A stretch of 64,000 nt of DNA from assembly GCF_039537665.1 (NCBI RefSeq), contig NZ_BAABAY010000001.1, forward strand, positions 372,001-436,000. The letters are read 5' to 3'. The DNA is from Gaetbulibacter_A aestuarii. GTDB taxonomy: Bacteria; Bacteroidota; Bacteroidia; Flavobacteriales; Flavobacteriaceae. The notes under the pieces are model-generated. The model did no database searches. It was given only the letters and a program-made list of their open reading frames with translations, and was not told the origin of the DNA. Below are positions 52,446 to 60,651 of this stretch, piece after piece. Within the stretch, counting starts at the first letter, position 1. Each line of letters starts with the position of its first letter. The translations under genes and the position numbers were made by a program.

Positions 52446-52901
52446 GTGGACACATTAAGCTACAAAACGATATCAGCCAACAAGGCCACTGTAAATAAAG
52501 AGTGGGTTGTTGTTGATGCTGATGGTCAGGCGCTTGGTCGTTTATCTTCAAAAGTTGCAAAACTTTTAAGAGGAAAACACAAGCCAAACTTCACACCTCA
52601 TGTTGATTGTGGCGATAACGTGATCGTTATCAATGCTGAAAAAATCAACCTATCCGGAAACAAATGGAATGAGAAATCATACATTCGTCACACCGGGTAT
52701 CCTGGAGGTCAGAGAAGTTTAACCGCAAGAGAATTATATGGGAAAGATCCTGCTCGCGTGGTAGAAAAATCAATTAAAGGAATGCTTCCTAAAAACAAAC
52801 TAGGAGCTGATTTATTCCGTAACCTAACAGTTGTTGTTGGTTCTGAGCACGCTCATGCAGCGCAAAAACCAAAAGCAATTAACTTAAACGAATTTAAATA
52901 A
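52446..52901 (+). CDS. rplM: Ribosomal protein L13
   Basis: Large-subunit ribosomal protein, 151 residues. Characteristic segments are WVVVDADGQALGRLSSKVAK, GKHKPNFTPHVDCGDNVIVI, YIRHTGYPGGQRSLTARELY and KGMLPKNKLGADLFRNLTVV. The start is GTG at 52446 (giving MDTLSYKTISANKATVNKEW, the common flavobacterial N-terminus); no in-frame ATG is nearby. The stop overlaps the rpsI start by one base (TAATG), so the two are translationally coupled. Confidence 0.97.
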   Translation: MDTLSYKTISANKATVNKEWVVVDADGQALGRLSSKVAKLLRGKHKPNFTPHVDCGDNVIVINAEKINLSGNKWNEKSYIRHTGYPGGQRSLTARELYGKDPARVVEKSIKGMLPKNKLGADLFRNLTVVVGSEHAHAAQKPKAINLNEFK

Positions 52902-53287
52902 TGGATGTAATTCACAAAATTGGCCGTAGAAAAACGGCTGTTGCACGCGCCTATGTTGCCCCGGGAAAAGGTAACATTACAGTAAACAAAAAGGACTTAG
53001 CTAGTTATTTTACTACAGCTACTTTACAGTACAAAGTAAAACAACCTTTAGCTTTGACCAACAATGACGGCAACTTTGATATTACAGTTAATGTATATGG
53101 TGGCGGTATTACCGGACAAGCAGAAGCAGTACGTTTAGCACTTTCTCGTGCCATGTGCGAAGTTGATGCTGAGAACAGAGGTATCCTAAAACCAGAAGGT
53201 TTATTAACCAGAGACCCAAGAATGGTAGAGCGTAAGAAATTCGGTCAGAAGAAAGCGCGTAAGAAATTCCAATTCTCAAAACGTTAA
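52901..53287 (+). CDS. rpsI: Ribosomal protein S9
   Basis: Small-subunit ribosomal protein, 128 residues, whose C-terminal tail reaches the P-site tRNA. Diagnostic parts: IHKIGRRKTAVARAYVAPGK, NVYGGGITGQAEAVRLALSR and the end RKKFGQKKARKKFQFSKR with the terminal Lys-Arg. ATG overlaps the rplM stop. A 191-base gap with no gene and no clear promoter or terminator separates it from rpsB. Confidence 0.98.
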   Translation: MDVIHKIGRRKTAVARAYVAPGKGNITVNKKDLASYFTTATLQYKVKQPLALTNNDGNFDITVNVYGGGITGQAEAVRLALSRAMCEVDAENRGILKPEGLLTRDPRMVERKKFGQKKARKKFQFSKR

Positions 53288-53478
53288 TATCCTATTTCGA
53301 TATCAGACTTATTTTTCTAAAAGTTTGCTATCACAATTAAAACAATTAAAAACTAGTTCATTGTTACTCCTAGTCTCAAAAATGACAGGATTTAGTTTAG
53401 CATCTAAATGATTAAGGCGAATTTAAAAAATGACCACTTGATCATTGCTAATTCAACAGAACGTAAACTATTACAAAA

Positions 53479-54261
53479 ATGGCAGTAGAAGTAAAAGAAT
53501 TACTTGAAGCAGGTGTACACTTCGGACACCTTACACGTAAGTGGGACCCGAACATGGCTCCTTACGTTTACATGGAGCGTAACGGCATCCATATTATCAA
53601 CCTTTACAAAACGGCAGCAAAAATAGAAGAAGCCGGAGCAGCACTAAGTAAAATTGCAAGCTCTGGTCGTAAGATCCTATTTGTAGCTACCAAAAAGCAA
53701 GCAAAAGATATCGTTGCTGAAAAAGCCAGCGCGATCAACATGCCTTACATCACTGAAAGATGGCCAGGTGGTATGTTAACCAACTTTGTAACGATTCGAA
53801 AGGCGGTTAAGAAAATGGCATCTATTGACAGAATGAAGAAAGACGGAACCTTTAACACCCTTTCTAAGAAAGAGCGTTTACAGGTAGACCGTTTAAGAGC
53901 CAAGTTAGAAAAGAACTTAGGTTCTATCAGTGACATGACTCGTTTGCCCGGTGCTTTGTTTGTAGTTGATATTAAGCGTGAGCATATCGCGATTAAAGAA
54001 GCTCAAAAATTAAACATTCCTATTTTTGCGATGGTAGACACGAACTCTGACCCACGTCAGGTAGATTACGTGATTCCATCCAATGATGACGCTTCTAAAT
54101 CGATCGATAAAATCTTAACGCATGTAACCGGCGCTATAGCTGAAGGTTTAGCAGAGCGTAAAGCTGAAAAAGACGCTTCAGGTGATAAAGATGCTCCTAA
54201 AGCTAAGAAGGCTAAAAAAGCTGAAAAATCTAAAGTTGCAGCCGGAGAAGAAGAAGAATAA
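53479..54261 (+). CDS. rpsB: Ribosomal protein S2
   Basis: Small-subunit ribosomal protein, 260 residues. Typical segments: ELLEAGVHFGHLTRKWDPNM, ILFVATKKQAKDIVAEKA, ERWPGGMLTNFVTIRKAVKK, ALFVVDIKREHIAIKEAQKL and VDTNSDPRQVDYVIPSNDDA. The C-terminus has an extra Lys/Ala/Glu-rich tail (KAEKDASGDKDAPKAKKAKK) of about 35 residues seen in flavobacterial S2 proteins. It is followed by tsf, the usual pairing, with a GNRA-loop hairpin between. Confidence 0.97.
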   Translation: MAVEVKELLEAGVHFGHLTRKWDPNMAPYVYMERNGIHIINLYKTAAKIEEAGAALSKIASSGRKILFVATKKQAKDIVAEKASAINMPYITERWPGGMLTNFVTIRKAVKKMASIDRMKKDGTFNTLSKKERLQVDRLRAKLEKNLGSISDMTRLPGALFVVDIKREHIAIKEAQKLNIPIFAMVDTNSDPRQVDYVIPSNDDASKSIDKILTHVTGAIAEGLAERKAEKDASGDKDAPKAKKAKKAEKSKVAAGEEEE

Positions 54262-54293
54262 ACAATAACAAAAATTAAAGCGTCGTACGATCC

Positions 54294-54309
54294 TTCCGCG
54301 AAAGCGGAA
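54294..54309 (+). repeat. GAAA-tetraloop hairpin between rpsB and tsf
   Basis: ttccgc (54294-54299), gaaa, gcggaa (54304-54309): a perfect six-base stem with a GNRA tetraloop in the 81-base rpsB-tsf gap. Only a short A-run follows and no T-run, so it is not an intrinsic terminator on the plus strand. It may be an RNA-stability or processing element, or another small palindromic repeat. Confidence 0.55.
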
Positions 54310-54342
54310 AAAATCAAACGGCATTTAAAATAAAAAATCATT

Positions 54343-55317
54343 ATGAGTACTACAGTAAAAGTAACAGCCGCTGAAGTAAACAAATTAAGACAAGCTACCG
54401 GAGCGGGTATGATGGATTGCAAAAAAGCCTTGGTTGAAGCTGAAGGTGATTTTGATAAAGCTATCGAGGTTTTACGTAAAAAAGGACAAAAAGTAGCTGA
54501 AAAAAGAGCCGACAGAGAGTCTTCTGAAGGTGCTGCTGTGGCAAAGATCAATGCGGATGAAACTGCAGGTGTTGCTATCGTTCTGGGTTGCGAAACTGAC
54601 TTTGTTGGTAAAAATGAATCTTTCGTAGCTTTAGCTAATGATTTAGCTGAATTGGCTTTGAACTATGATTCAAAAGAAGCCTTTTTAGAAGCTGATTTTG
54701 GTGGCATGACCGTAGCTGATAAATTAACTGAGCAAACCGGTGTTATTGGTGAAAAACTAGACATTACCGCATTTGAAAAACTAGAAGCGCCTTATGTTGG
54801 AGCTTATGTTCACATTAACAAAATTGCGGCTTTGGTAGGTTTATCTGCTAAAGTTGATAAGGCTGATGTTTTGGTAAAAGATGTTGCCATGCAAGTAGCT
54901 TCTATGGGAGCAACAACCTTATCTTATAAAGATTTTGACCCTGCATTCGTAGCCTCTGAAACCGAAGCCAGAATCGCTGAGATCAAAAAAGAAAACGAAG
55001 AATTAGCCCGTTTAGGAAAAACATTGAAGAATGTGCCTCAATATATCTCGATGTCTCAAATAACTCCTGAAGTTTTAGCGGAAGCTGAAGAAGCTGCCAA
55101 AGCTGAATTGAAAGCTGAAGGTAAACCTGAGCAGATCTGGGATCGTATTCTTCCCGGAAAAATGGATCGCTTCCTATCTGATAACACGACTTTAGATAAA
55201 GAAAAAGCGTTATTAGATCAGAAGTTCATTAAAGATGAGAAAAAGAATGTTGCAGATTATGTAGCGTCTTATGGTGATGTTGAAATTACAAGTTTTAAAC
55301 GTGTAACTGTAGGCTAA
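54343..55317 (+). CDS. tsf: Elongation factor Ts
   Basis: Nucleotide-exchange factor for EF-Tu, 324 residues. The N-terminal UBA-like domain carries LRQATGAGMMDCKKALVEAE; the core has EKRADRESSEGAAVAKI, VLGCETDFVGKNESFVALAN with the conserved TDF(V) contact to EF-Tu, and YVHINKIAALVGLSA; the C-terminal module has the coiled-coil and VADYVASYGDVEITSFKRV. ATG start. It ends the rpsB-tsf unit with a strong terminator downstream. Confidence 0.97.
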   Translation: MSTTVKVTAAEVNKLRQATGAGMMDCKKALVEAEGDFDKAIEVLRKKGQKVAEKRADRESSEGAAVAKINADETAGVAIVLGCETDFVGKNESFVALANDLAELALNYDSKEAFLEADFGGMTVADKLTEQTGVIGEKLDITAFEKLEAPYVGAYVHINKIAALVGLSAKVDKADVLVKDVAMQVASMGATTLSYKDFDPAFVASETEARIAEIKKENEELARLGKTLKNVPQYISMSQITPEVLAEAEEAAKAELKAEGKPEQIWDRILPGKMDRFLSDNTTLDKEKALLDQKFIKDEKKNVADYVASYGDVEITSFKRVTVG

Positions 55318-55333
55318 TCCAAAACTTATATTT

Positions 55334-55368
55334 AAAAAAACCATCACCATAAACGTGATGGTTTTTTT
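55334..55368 (+). terminator. Intrinsic terminator after tsf
   Basis: Perfect 14-base inverted repeat (aaaaaaaccatcac at 55334-55347, gtgatggttttttt at 55355-55368, seven-base loop) followed by Ts, 16 bases after the tsf stop. Confidence 0.92.
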
Positions 55369-55405
55369 ATACCCAAAATCCATATCAGCAAATTAAGATA
55401 TTGCT

Positions 55406-55413
55406 TATATTTG
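55406..55413 (+). promoter_or_regulatory. Putative promoter -7 element for pyrH-frr
   Basis: TATATTTG is an exact TAnnTTTG, 54 bases before the pyrH ATG and directly after the tsf terminator. No clear -33 TTG at the usual distance. Confidence 0.45.
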
Positions 55414-55467
55414 CGTAACTTCCTTGAGAAGGAGCATCCAATAAAACCCAAGGAATAGATAATATTG

Positions 55468-56175
55468 ATGAAATACAAAAGAATTCTACTTAAGCTATCA
55501 GGAGAAGCCCTTATGGGCGACCGCCAATATGGTATTGATCCGCAGCGATTAGCCGAATACGCCCAAGACATCAAAGAAATTACGGAACGCGGTGTGGAAG
55601 TCGCCATTGTAATTGGTGGTGGAAATATTTTTAGAGGTGTTGCCGGAGCCAGTAATGGTATGGATCGCGTACAAGGCGATCATATGGGGATGTTGGCCAC
55701 CGTAATTAATGGGCTTGCTTTGCAAAGTGCTTTGGAAGATGCCGATGTACAAACCCGATTACAAACGGCGATTAAAATCAACGAAGTTGCGGAACCTTTT
55801 ATTCGAAGAAAAGCCATGAGTCACTTAAGTAAAGGGCGTGTGGTTATTTTTGGTGGCGGTACCGGAAATCCTTATTTTACTACAGACTCTGCAGCCGTAT
55901 TGCGTGCTATAGAAATCGAGGCCGATGTTATTTTGAAAGGAACCCGGGTGGATGGTATTTATAATGCCGACCCTGAAAAAGATGACAAAGCAATTAAATT
56001 TAATTTTATATCTTTTGATGAGGTTTTAAAAAAGGGCCTAAAGGTAATGGATACTACGGCTTTTACACTGAGCCAGGAAAATGAATTACCTATCATTGTT
56101 TTTGATATGAACAAGAGAGGTAATTTATTTAAAGTGGTTTCGGGTGAAAAGGTGGGCACTGAAGTAAACATCTAA
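55468..56175 (+). CDS. pyrH: UMP kinase
   Basis: Phosphorylates UMP to UDP in pyrimidine nucleotide synthesis; bacterial hexameric amino-acid-kinase fold. The 235 residues show YKRILLKLSGEALMGD, VAIVIGGGNIFRGVAGA, DHMGMLATVINGLALQSALE, GGGTGNPYFTTDSAAVLRAI and DGIYNADPEKD, all standard PyrH. A TTG directly precedes the ATG in frame (55465); the ATG at 55468 is preferred. frr follows after 42 bases, the widely conserved pyrH-frr pair. Confidence 0.97.
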   Translation: MKYKRILLKLSGEALMGDRQYGIDPQRLAEYAQDIKEITERGVEVAIVIGGGNIFRGVAGASNGMDRVQGDHMGMLATVINGLALQSALEDADVQTRLQTAIKINEVAEPFIRRKAMSHLSKGRVVIFGGGTGNPYFTTDSAAVLRAIEIEADVILKGTRVDGIYNADPEKDDKAIKFNFISFDEVLKKGLKVMDTTAFTLSQENELPIIVFDMNKRGNLFKVVSGEKVGTEVNI

Positions 56176-56217
56176 AATTTAACCGAGTATAGTTGTAAAG
56201 ACCTAAAAGTTAAAATC

Positions 56218-56778
56218 ATGAACGAAGACATTCAATTTATATTAGATACGGCAAAAGAAGCTATGACCAATGCCGTAAAACATTTAGAAAAACAATTGGT
56301 AAATATTAGGGCCGGAAAAGCCAGTCCATCCATGTTAGGCAGTGTGATGGTGGAATATTACGGAACTCAAACGCCGTTAAATCAGGTAGCCAATGTGAAT
56401 ACCCCAGATGGAAGAACCATTACGGTGCAACCCTGGGAAAAAAGTATGCTTCAAGAAATTGAACGCGGTATTATGATAGCTAATTTAGGATTTAATCCGA
56501 TGAACAATGGTGAATCAATTATTATCAACGTGCCACCTTTAACAGAGGAACGCCGTCGTGATCTGGCAAAACAAGCCAAAGCCGAAGCAGAGGAGGCTAA
56601 AATAAGTGTTCGCGCCGCCAGAAAAGACGCTAATAACGATATTAAAAAATTAGGAGATGATGTTTCTGAGGATTTAAAATCGAATGCTGAAATTGATGTT
56701 CAGGAAATAACTGATAAATTCATCGATAAAATTGACGGCATTTTCGAAATTAAAGAAAAAGAAATCATGACCGTATAA
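56218..56778 (+). CDS. frr: Ribosome recycling factor
   Basis: Splits post-termination ribosomes together with EF-G. The 186 residues match the standard length: MTNAVKHLEKQLVNIRAGKA, PSMLGSVMVEYYGTQTPLNQ, ITVQPWEKSMLQEIERGIMI, INVPPLTEERRRDLAKQAKA and the long C-terminal helix with KISVRAARKDANNDIKKLGD. ATG start; terminator directly after the stop. Confidence 0.98.
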   Translation: MNEDIQFILDTAKEAMTNAVKHLEKQLVNIRAGKASPSMLGSVMVEYYGTQTPLNQVANVNTPDGRTITVQPWEKSMLQEIERGIMIANLGFNPMNNGESIIINVPPLTEERRRDLAKQAKAEAEEAKISVRAARKDANNDIKKLGDDVSEDLKSNAEIDVQEITDKFIDKIDGIFEIKEKEIMTV

Positions 56779-56781
56779 TTG

Positions 56782-56809
56782 AAAAGCGACATAAAGGTCG
56801 CTTTTTTTT
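56782..56809 (+). terminator. Intrinsic terminator after frr
   Basis: aaaagcgac (56782-56790) / gtcgctttt (56797-56805) with a six-base loop and an eight-T run to 56809, four bases after the frr stop. Confidence 0.92.
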
Positions 56810-56829
56810 GATCGTTATCTTATGAGCTC

Positions 56830-58101
56830 ATGATTAAACCACTTTTTACTCTTCTATTTTTTTTTAGCCTGACATTTTCCTGGGCTCAGAAAACAATAAC
56901 TTCCGAAGCAAAACAAGAAAACGATTCTCTGAAAAAACAAGAATTCAAAGCGTATTTGGGGAATGGCTTCTACCCTACCAAATATTTCAATATCGACCTG
57001 CGCTATCTTGTAAAATTCAATCAGTACGAAGGCCTGCGTTCTGGTTTTGGCGGTGAGACCAACAGTAATTTTTCAAATAAATTTCGCGTAAATGGCTATG
57101 TGGTTTATGGTTTCAGAGATCACAATTTTAAGTACAGTATTGGTGGTGGTGTTCGCCTTGCCCAAAAATCAAACACCTGGCTTAGCCTGAGTTATACTGA
57201 TGATCTTAAAGAAACCGGTAGTAGCGATTATTTAACGGACAAGCGTATATTTCAATTATTCCAACCCCGATTGATCAATATCGATCTTTTTTATAAACAC
57301 ATTACTAAGGCCATTACGCTTGAACATCAATTAGGATCCAAGTTACTAGCGGCAACACAGATTTCCAGAAGTAATATCGATCCAACATTTGGTTATACTT
57401 ATGTTTTGGATAATGGGTCGTATGAGCAATACGTTATTAGTAAGGCCAAGATGGCACTTAACTGGAGTCCGTATAGTAGTTTTTTATTTGAAGAGAACGG
57501 TATTAAAGAAATTAAAGAGGGATTTCCAAAAATGTCACTGCAATTTACTCAGAGCTTTAAGGGCCTTTTAGATGGCGATTTCAACTTTTCTAAAATTGAT
57601 TTTAAAACCATTGAACGCTTCGGCAATTCATTAGATCATTATTCTGAAATAACGGTCATGGGAGGTTTGGCTATAGGTCATGCACCACTAACACATTTGT
57701 ATCATGCTTACCCCAACAATATCACTAAAGAAAAAATTCTACAGCGCTTTTCGGTTGCTGGTATCAATAGTTTTGAAACCATGTATTTTAACGAGTTCTT
57801 TTCGGATCGATTCGTGACGCTTCAATTCAAACATTACCTAAAACCTTTTCATATTTCAGAAAAATTTCAACCCCAACTCGTGTTAATTACCCGATATGCC
57901 CTAGGCGATATGAATCATATAAACAGGCATCAAAACATCACCTTTGACACCTTGAATAAAGGCTACACAGAATCCGGATTTGAGATCAATAAATTACTCT
58001 TTGGTTTTGGGCTAAGTCTGAGTTATCGATACGGTGCTTATCATTTACCATATTTTGCAGATAATGTCGCTTTTAAGTTTACATTTAACTTGAGTTTATG
58101 A
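56830..58101 (+). CDS. Short DUF5686-like outer-membrane beta-barrel protein
   Basis: A 423-residue protein with a signal peptide (MIKPLFTLLFFFSLTFSWAQ) and a beta-barrel that looks like the C-terminal half of DUF5686 proteins: FNIDLRYLVKFNQYEGLRSG, FRVNGYVVYGFRDHNFKYSI, LAQKSNTWLSLSYTDDLKET, and near the end LLFGFGLSLSYRYGAYHLPY with an aromatic/Leu C-terminal strand FKFTFNLSL. Typical DUF5686 proteins are around 800 residues with an N-terminal carboxypeptidase-regulatory-like domain and plug region, both missing here. The signal peptide joined straight to the barrel suggests either a short paralogue or a deletion product that kept its export signal. Function unknown. Confidence 0.8.
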   Translation: MIKPLFTLLFFFSLTFSWAQKTITSEAKQENDSLKKQEFKAYLGNGFYPTKYFNIDLRYLVKFNQYEGLRSGFGGETNSNFSNKFRVNGYVVYGFRDHNFKYSIGGGVRLAQKSNTWLSLSYTDDLKETGSSDYLTDKRIFQLFQPRLINIDLFYKHITKAITLEHQLGSKLLAATQISRSNIDPTFGYTYVLDNGSYEQYVISKAKMALNWSPYSSFLFEENGIKEIKEGFPKMSLQFTQSFKGLLDGDFNFSKIDFKTIERFGNSLDHYSEITVMGGLAIGHAPLTHLYHAYPNNITKEKILQRFSVAGINSFETMYFNEFFSDRFVTLQFKHYLKPFHISEKFQPQLVLITRYALGDMNHINRHQNITFDTLNKGYTESGFEINKLLFGFGLSLSYRYGAYHLPYFADNVAFKFTFNLSL

Positions 58102-58122
58102 GGTTATACCTAGCTTTATTTC

Positions 58123-58130
58123 TACCTTTG
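58123..58130 (+). promoter_or_regulatory. Putative promoter -7 element for the MMPL permease gene
   Basis: TACCTTTG matches TAnnTTTG, 19 bases before the ATG at 58150. The -33 match is poor. Confidence 0.4.
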
Positions 58131-58149
58131 CGCATCTCTAATTAATAGC

Positions 58150-60570
58150 ATGTTAAAACTATTTTCAAAAAATTTTTGGCACGTTACGGCACGGCTGATT
58201 TTACGTAACAAAATCGGTATTTTAATTGTCATTCTGGGAACCACTATTTTCTTCAGTACCCAATGGGATAAAATGCGCATGAGCTACACAGAGGCAAACT
58301 TACTGCCGGATGACCATGAGGCCACCATAGTGTACGATCATTTTCTTAAGATTTTTGGTGAAGAAGGCAATATCATTGTACTCGGTGTAAAGGATAGTTC
58401 TCTTTATTCCGTTGAAAAGTTGAATGCCTGGAATCGATTGTCTGACAGCTTTAAAAAAGACCCGGAAGTTGAAGCCGTTATTTCCTTAAAAGATCTTCAA
58501 AAACTTGAAAAAGATACTAAAGATGAAAAGTTTGTTTTGGAACCTTTCATTACAGATTCCCTGGCTTCAGAAGCGCAGATCAATAAGCTTGAAGATGAGC
58601 TTTTTAATCAATATCCATTTTACGATAATTTTTTATTTAATAAAAAAACCAAAACACTGCGGTCTATCATTTATCTGAAAAAGGATATCGTAAACACCGA
58701 AGTTCGCAAGGATTTTGTGTTGAATAAACTGAGTCCAAAAATTGATGCCTTTCAGCAGAAATACAATCTCGATGTTCATGTTTCGGGTATGCCCTACATC
58801 CGAACCCTTAACTCCAAAAGTATTGTTGATGAAATAGGATTCTTTGTAGCTGCAGCGCTATTAGTGACGTCGTTTATTTTCTTTTTCTTTTTCAGGTCCA
58901 TGCGGGCCACGCTGGTATCTCTGGTGGTGGTATGCATCGGCGTTATGTGGACCTTAGGTATTATTGGATTACTGAATTACGAAATCACGGTACTTACTGC
59001 CTTAATTCCACCTCTGATCATTGTGATCGGGATCCCGAACTGTATTTTCCTCATAAATAAATACCAGCATGAGGTAAAAAAACACGGCAATAAAATTAAA
59101 TCATTACAACGCGTGATTACCAAAATTGGTAATGCAACCCTGATGACCAACGTAACTACGGCTTCCGGTTTTGCAACCTTTATCATCACGCAAAGTAAAT
59201 TATTAAAGGAATTTGGTGTTGTAGCCTCTCTGAGTATTCTATCCATTTTTGTACTCTGTATTTTGGTGATTCCAATCATTTATTCCTTTTTACCGCTTCC
59301 AAAAGACCGGCATTTAGAACATTTGAACAGACGCTGGATCGGAGGTTTTGTAGATTGGATGGAACGCATGGTACGCCACAAACGCATCACCATTTACTCG
59401 ATAGCCTTAGTCCTGCTTATTGCCAGTATGATTGGGATGTATCAAATAAAAGTTTCCGGTAGTTTGATAGACGACATGCCGCAAAAAACGGAGTTTTATA
59501 AGGATATTCAATTCTTTGAAAAGGAATTTAACGGTATTATGCCGCTGGAGGTTATGGTTGATACCAAGCGTAAAAAAGGCGTTATGAAATTATCGACCTT
59601 AAAGCGCATGGACGAGCTTGAAGAGTTGATCGATGAAACCCCACAACTCTCAAAACCGATCTCCGTTGTAGACCTGGTAAAATATTCCAAACAGGCCTAT
59701 TACAATGGAAATCCTAAGTTTTACCAACTGCCAACATCTTATGAGAACAGTTTTATTCTTTCCTATGCAAAGAACTCGACCTCAGATGTGAATCTGTTAA
59801 AGAACTTTGTAGATAGTACCGGACAATACGCGCGCATCACTACGTTTATGAAGGACATTGGTACCGATAAAATGGAGCGTATTGAAGAAAATCTGCAACA
59901 AAAAATAACTAAATTATTTCCAAAGAATCGCTACAATGTAGTACTAACAGGAAAGGCCTTAGTATTTCAGAAAGGAACTAAATACCTGATAAAAAATCTT
60001 GTGCTTTCCTTATCACTGGCCATTTTTCTGATTGCCCTGTTTATGGCTTATATGTTCCGTTCATTTCGAATGATCGTTATCTCATTAATTCCAAACCTTT
60101 TACCGCTTTTGGTAACAGCTGGCTTAATGGGTTATCTGGGGGTACCCTTAAAACCGTCTACGATTCTGGTATTTAGTATTGCCTTTGGTATTTCTGTAGA
60201 CGACACCATTCACTTCCTGGCCAAGTACCGGCAGGAATTACAACAGAATCACTGGAAGATCAAAACCTCCGTATATGGTGCACTACGTGAAACCGGTGTC
60301 AGCATGTTCTACACATCCATCGTTTTATTTTTCGGATTCTCGGTATTCACGATCTCTAGTTTTGGAGGCACCGTGGCTTTAGGGGCTTTAGTATCCATAA
60401 CACTCCTGTTTGCGATGCTATCAAATCTCCTGTTATTACCTTCATTACTACTATCCTTAGAACGCAGTATCGCGAACAAGGAAGTACTTCGTGAACCTTC
60501 TATAAACATCATTCCTGATGAAGATGATGAGGAGGAAGACGAAGATGATAATTCAGAAAAATTATCTTAA
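58150..60570 (+). CDS. MMPL/RND-superfamily transporter
   Basis: An 806-residue permease of the RND superfamily, MMPL (hydrophobe/lipid exporter) branch. The topology is standard: one N-terminal helix, a large periplasmic loop (about 45-220), five helices with the sterol-sensing-domain-like block (SFIFFFFFRSMRATLVSLVV, ITVLTALIPPLIIVIGIPNC), a second single helix and loop (about 420-620), and a second block with the signature FSIAFGISVDDTIHFLAKYR whose Asp pair is typical of proton relay. It ends in a strongly acidic cytoplasmic tail (DEDDEEEDEDDNSEKLS). No membrane-fusion or outer-membrane partner gene is adjacent, which fits MMPL rather than tripartite efflux pumps. Substrate unknown; lipids are likely. 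Confidence 0.92.
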   Translation: MLKLFSKNFWHVTARLILRNKIGILIVILGTTIFFSTQWDKMRMSYTEANLLPDDHEATIVYDHFLKIFGEEGNIIVLGVKDSSLYSVEKLNAWNRLSDSFKKDPEVEAVISLKDLQKLEKDTKDEKFVLEPFITDSLASEAQINKLEDELFNQYPFYDNFLFNKKTKTLRSIIYLKKDIVNTEVRKDFVLNKLSPKIDAFQQKYNLDVHVSGMPYIRTLNSKSIVDEIGFFVAAALLVTSFIFFFFFRSMRATLVSLVVVCIGVMWTLGIIGLLNYEITVLTALIPPLIIVIGIPNCIFLINKYQHEVKKHGNKIKSLQRVITKIGNATLMTNVTTASGFATFIITQSKLLKEFGVVASLSILSIFVLCILVIPIIYSFLPLPKDRHLEHLNRRWIGGFVDWMERMVRHKRITIYSIALVLLIASMIGMYQIKVSGSLIDDMPQKTEFYKDIQFFEKEFNGIMPLEVMVDTKRKKGVMKLSTLKRMDELEELIDETPQLSKPISVVDLVKYSKQAYYNGNPKFYQLPTSYENSFILSYAKNSTSDVNLLKNFVDSTGQYARITTFMKDIGTDKMERIEENLQQKITKLFPKNRYNVVLTGKALVFQKGTKYLIKNLVLSLSLAIFLIALFMAYMFRSFRMIVISLIPNLLPLLVTAGLMGYLGVPLKPSTILVFSIAFGISVDDTIHFLAKYRQELQQNHWKIKTSVYGALRETGVSMFYTSIVLFFGFSVFTISSFGGTVALGALVSITLLFAMLSNLLLLPSLLLSLERSIANKEVLREPSINIIPDEDDEEEDEDDNSEKLS

Positions 60571-60651
60571 ATAATAGAGGTAAAAATAGCTGTTCACAGT
60601 GGTTATTGAGGTTCGAAACATTTATATTTACAATCTAAAAAATTTGAATAC

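Noticed and set aside
54066..54551. 161-codon frame antisense to the end of rpsB and start of tsf
   Set aside because: Composition reflects the Ala/Lys-rich rpsB tail read backwards; no promoter or family.
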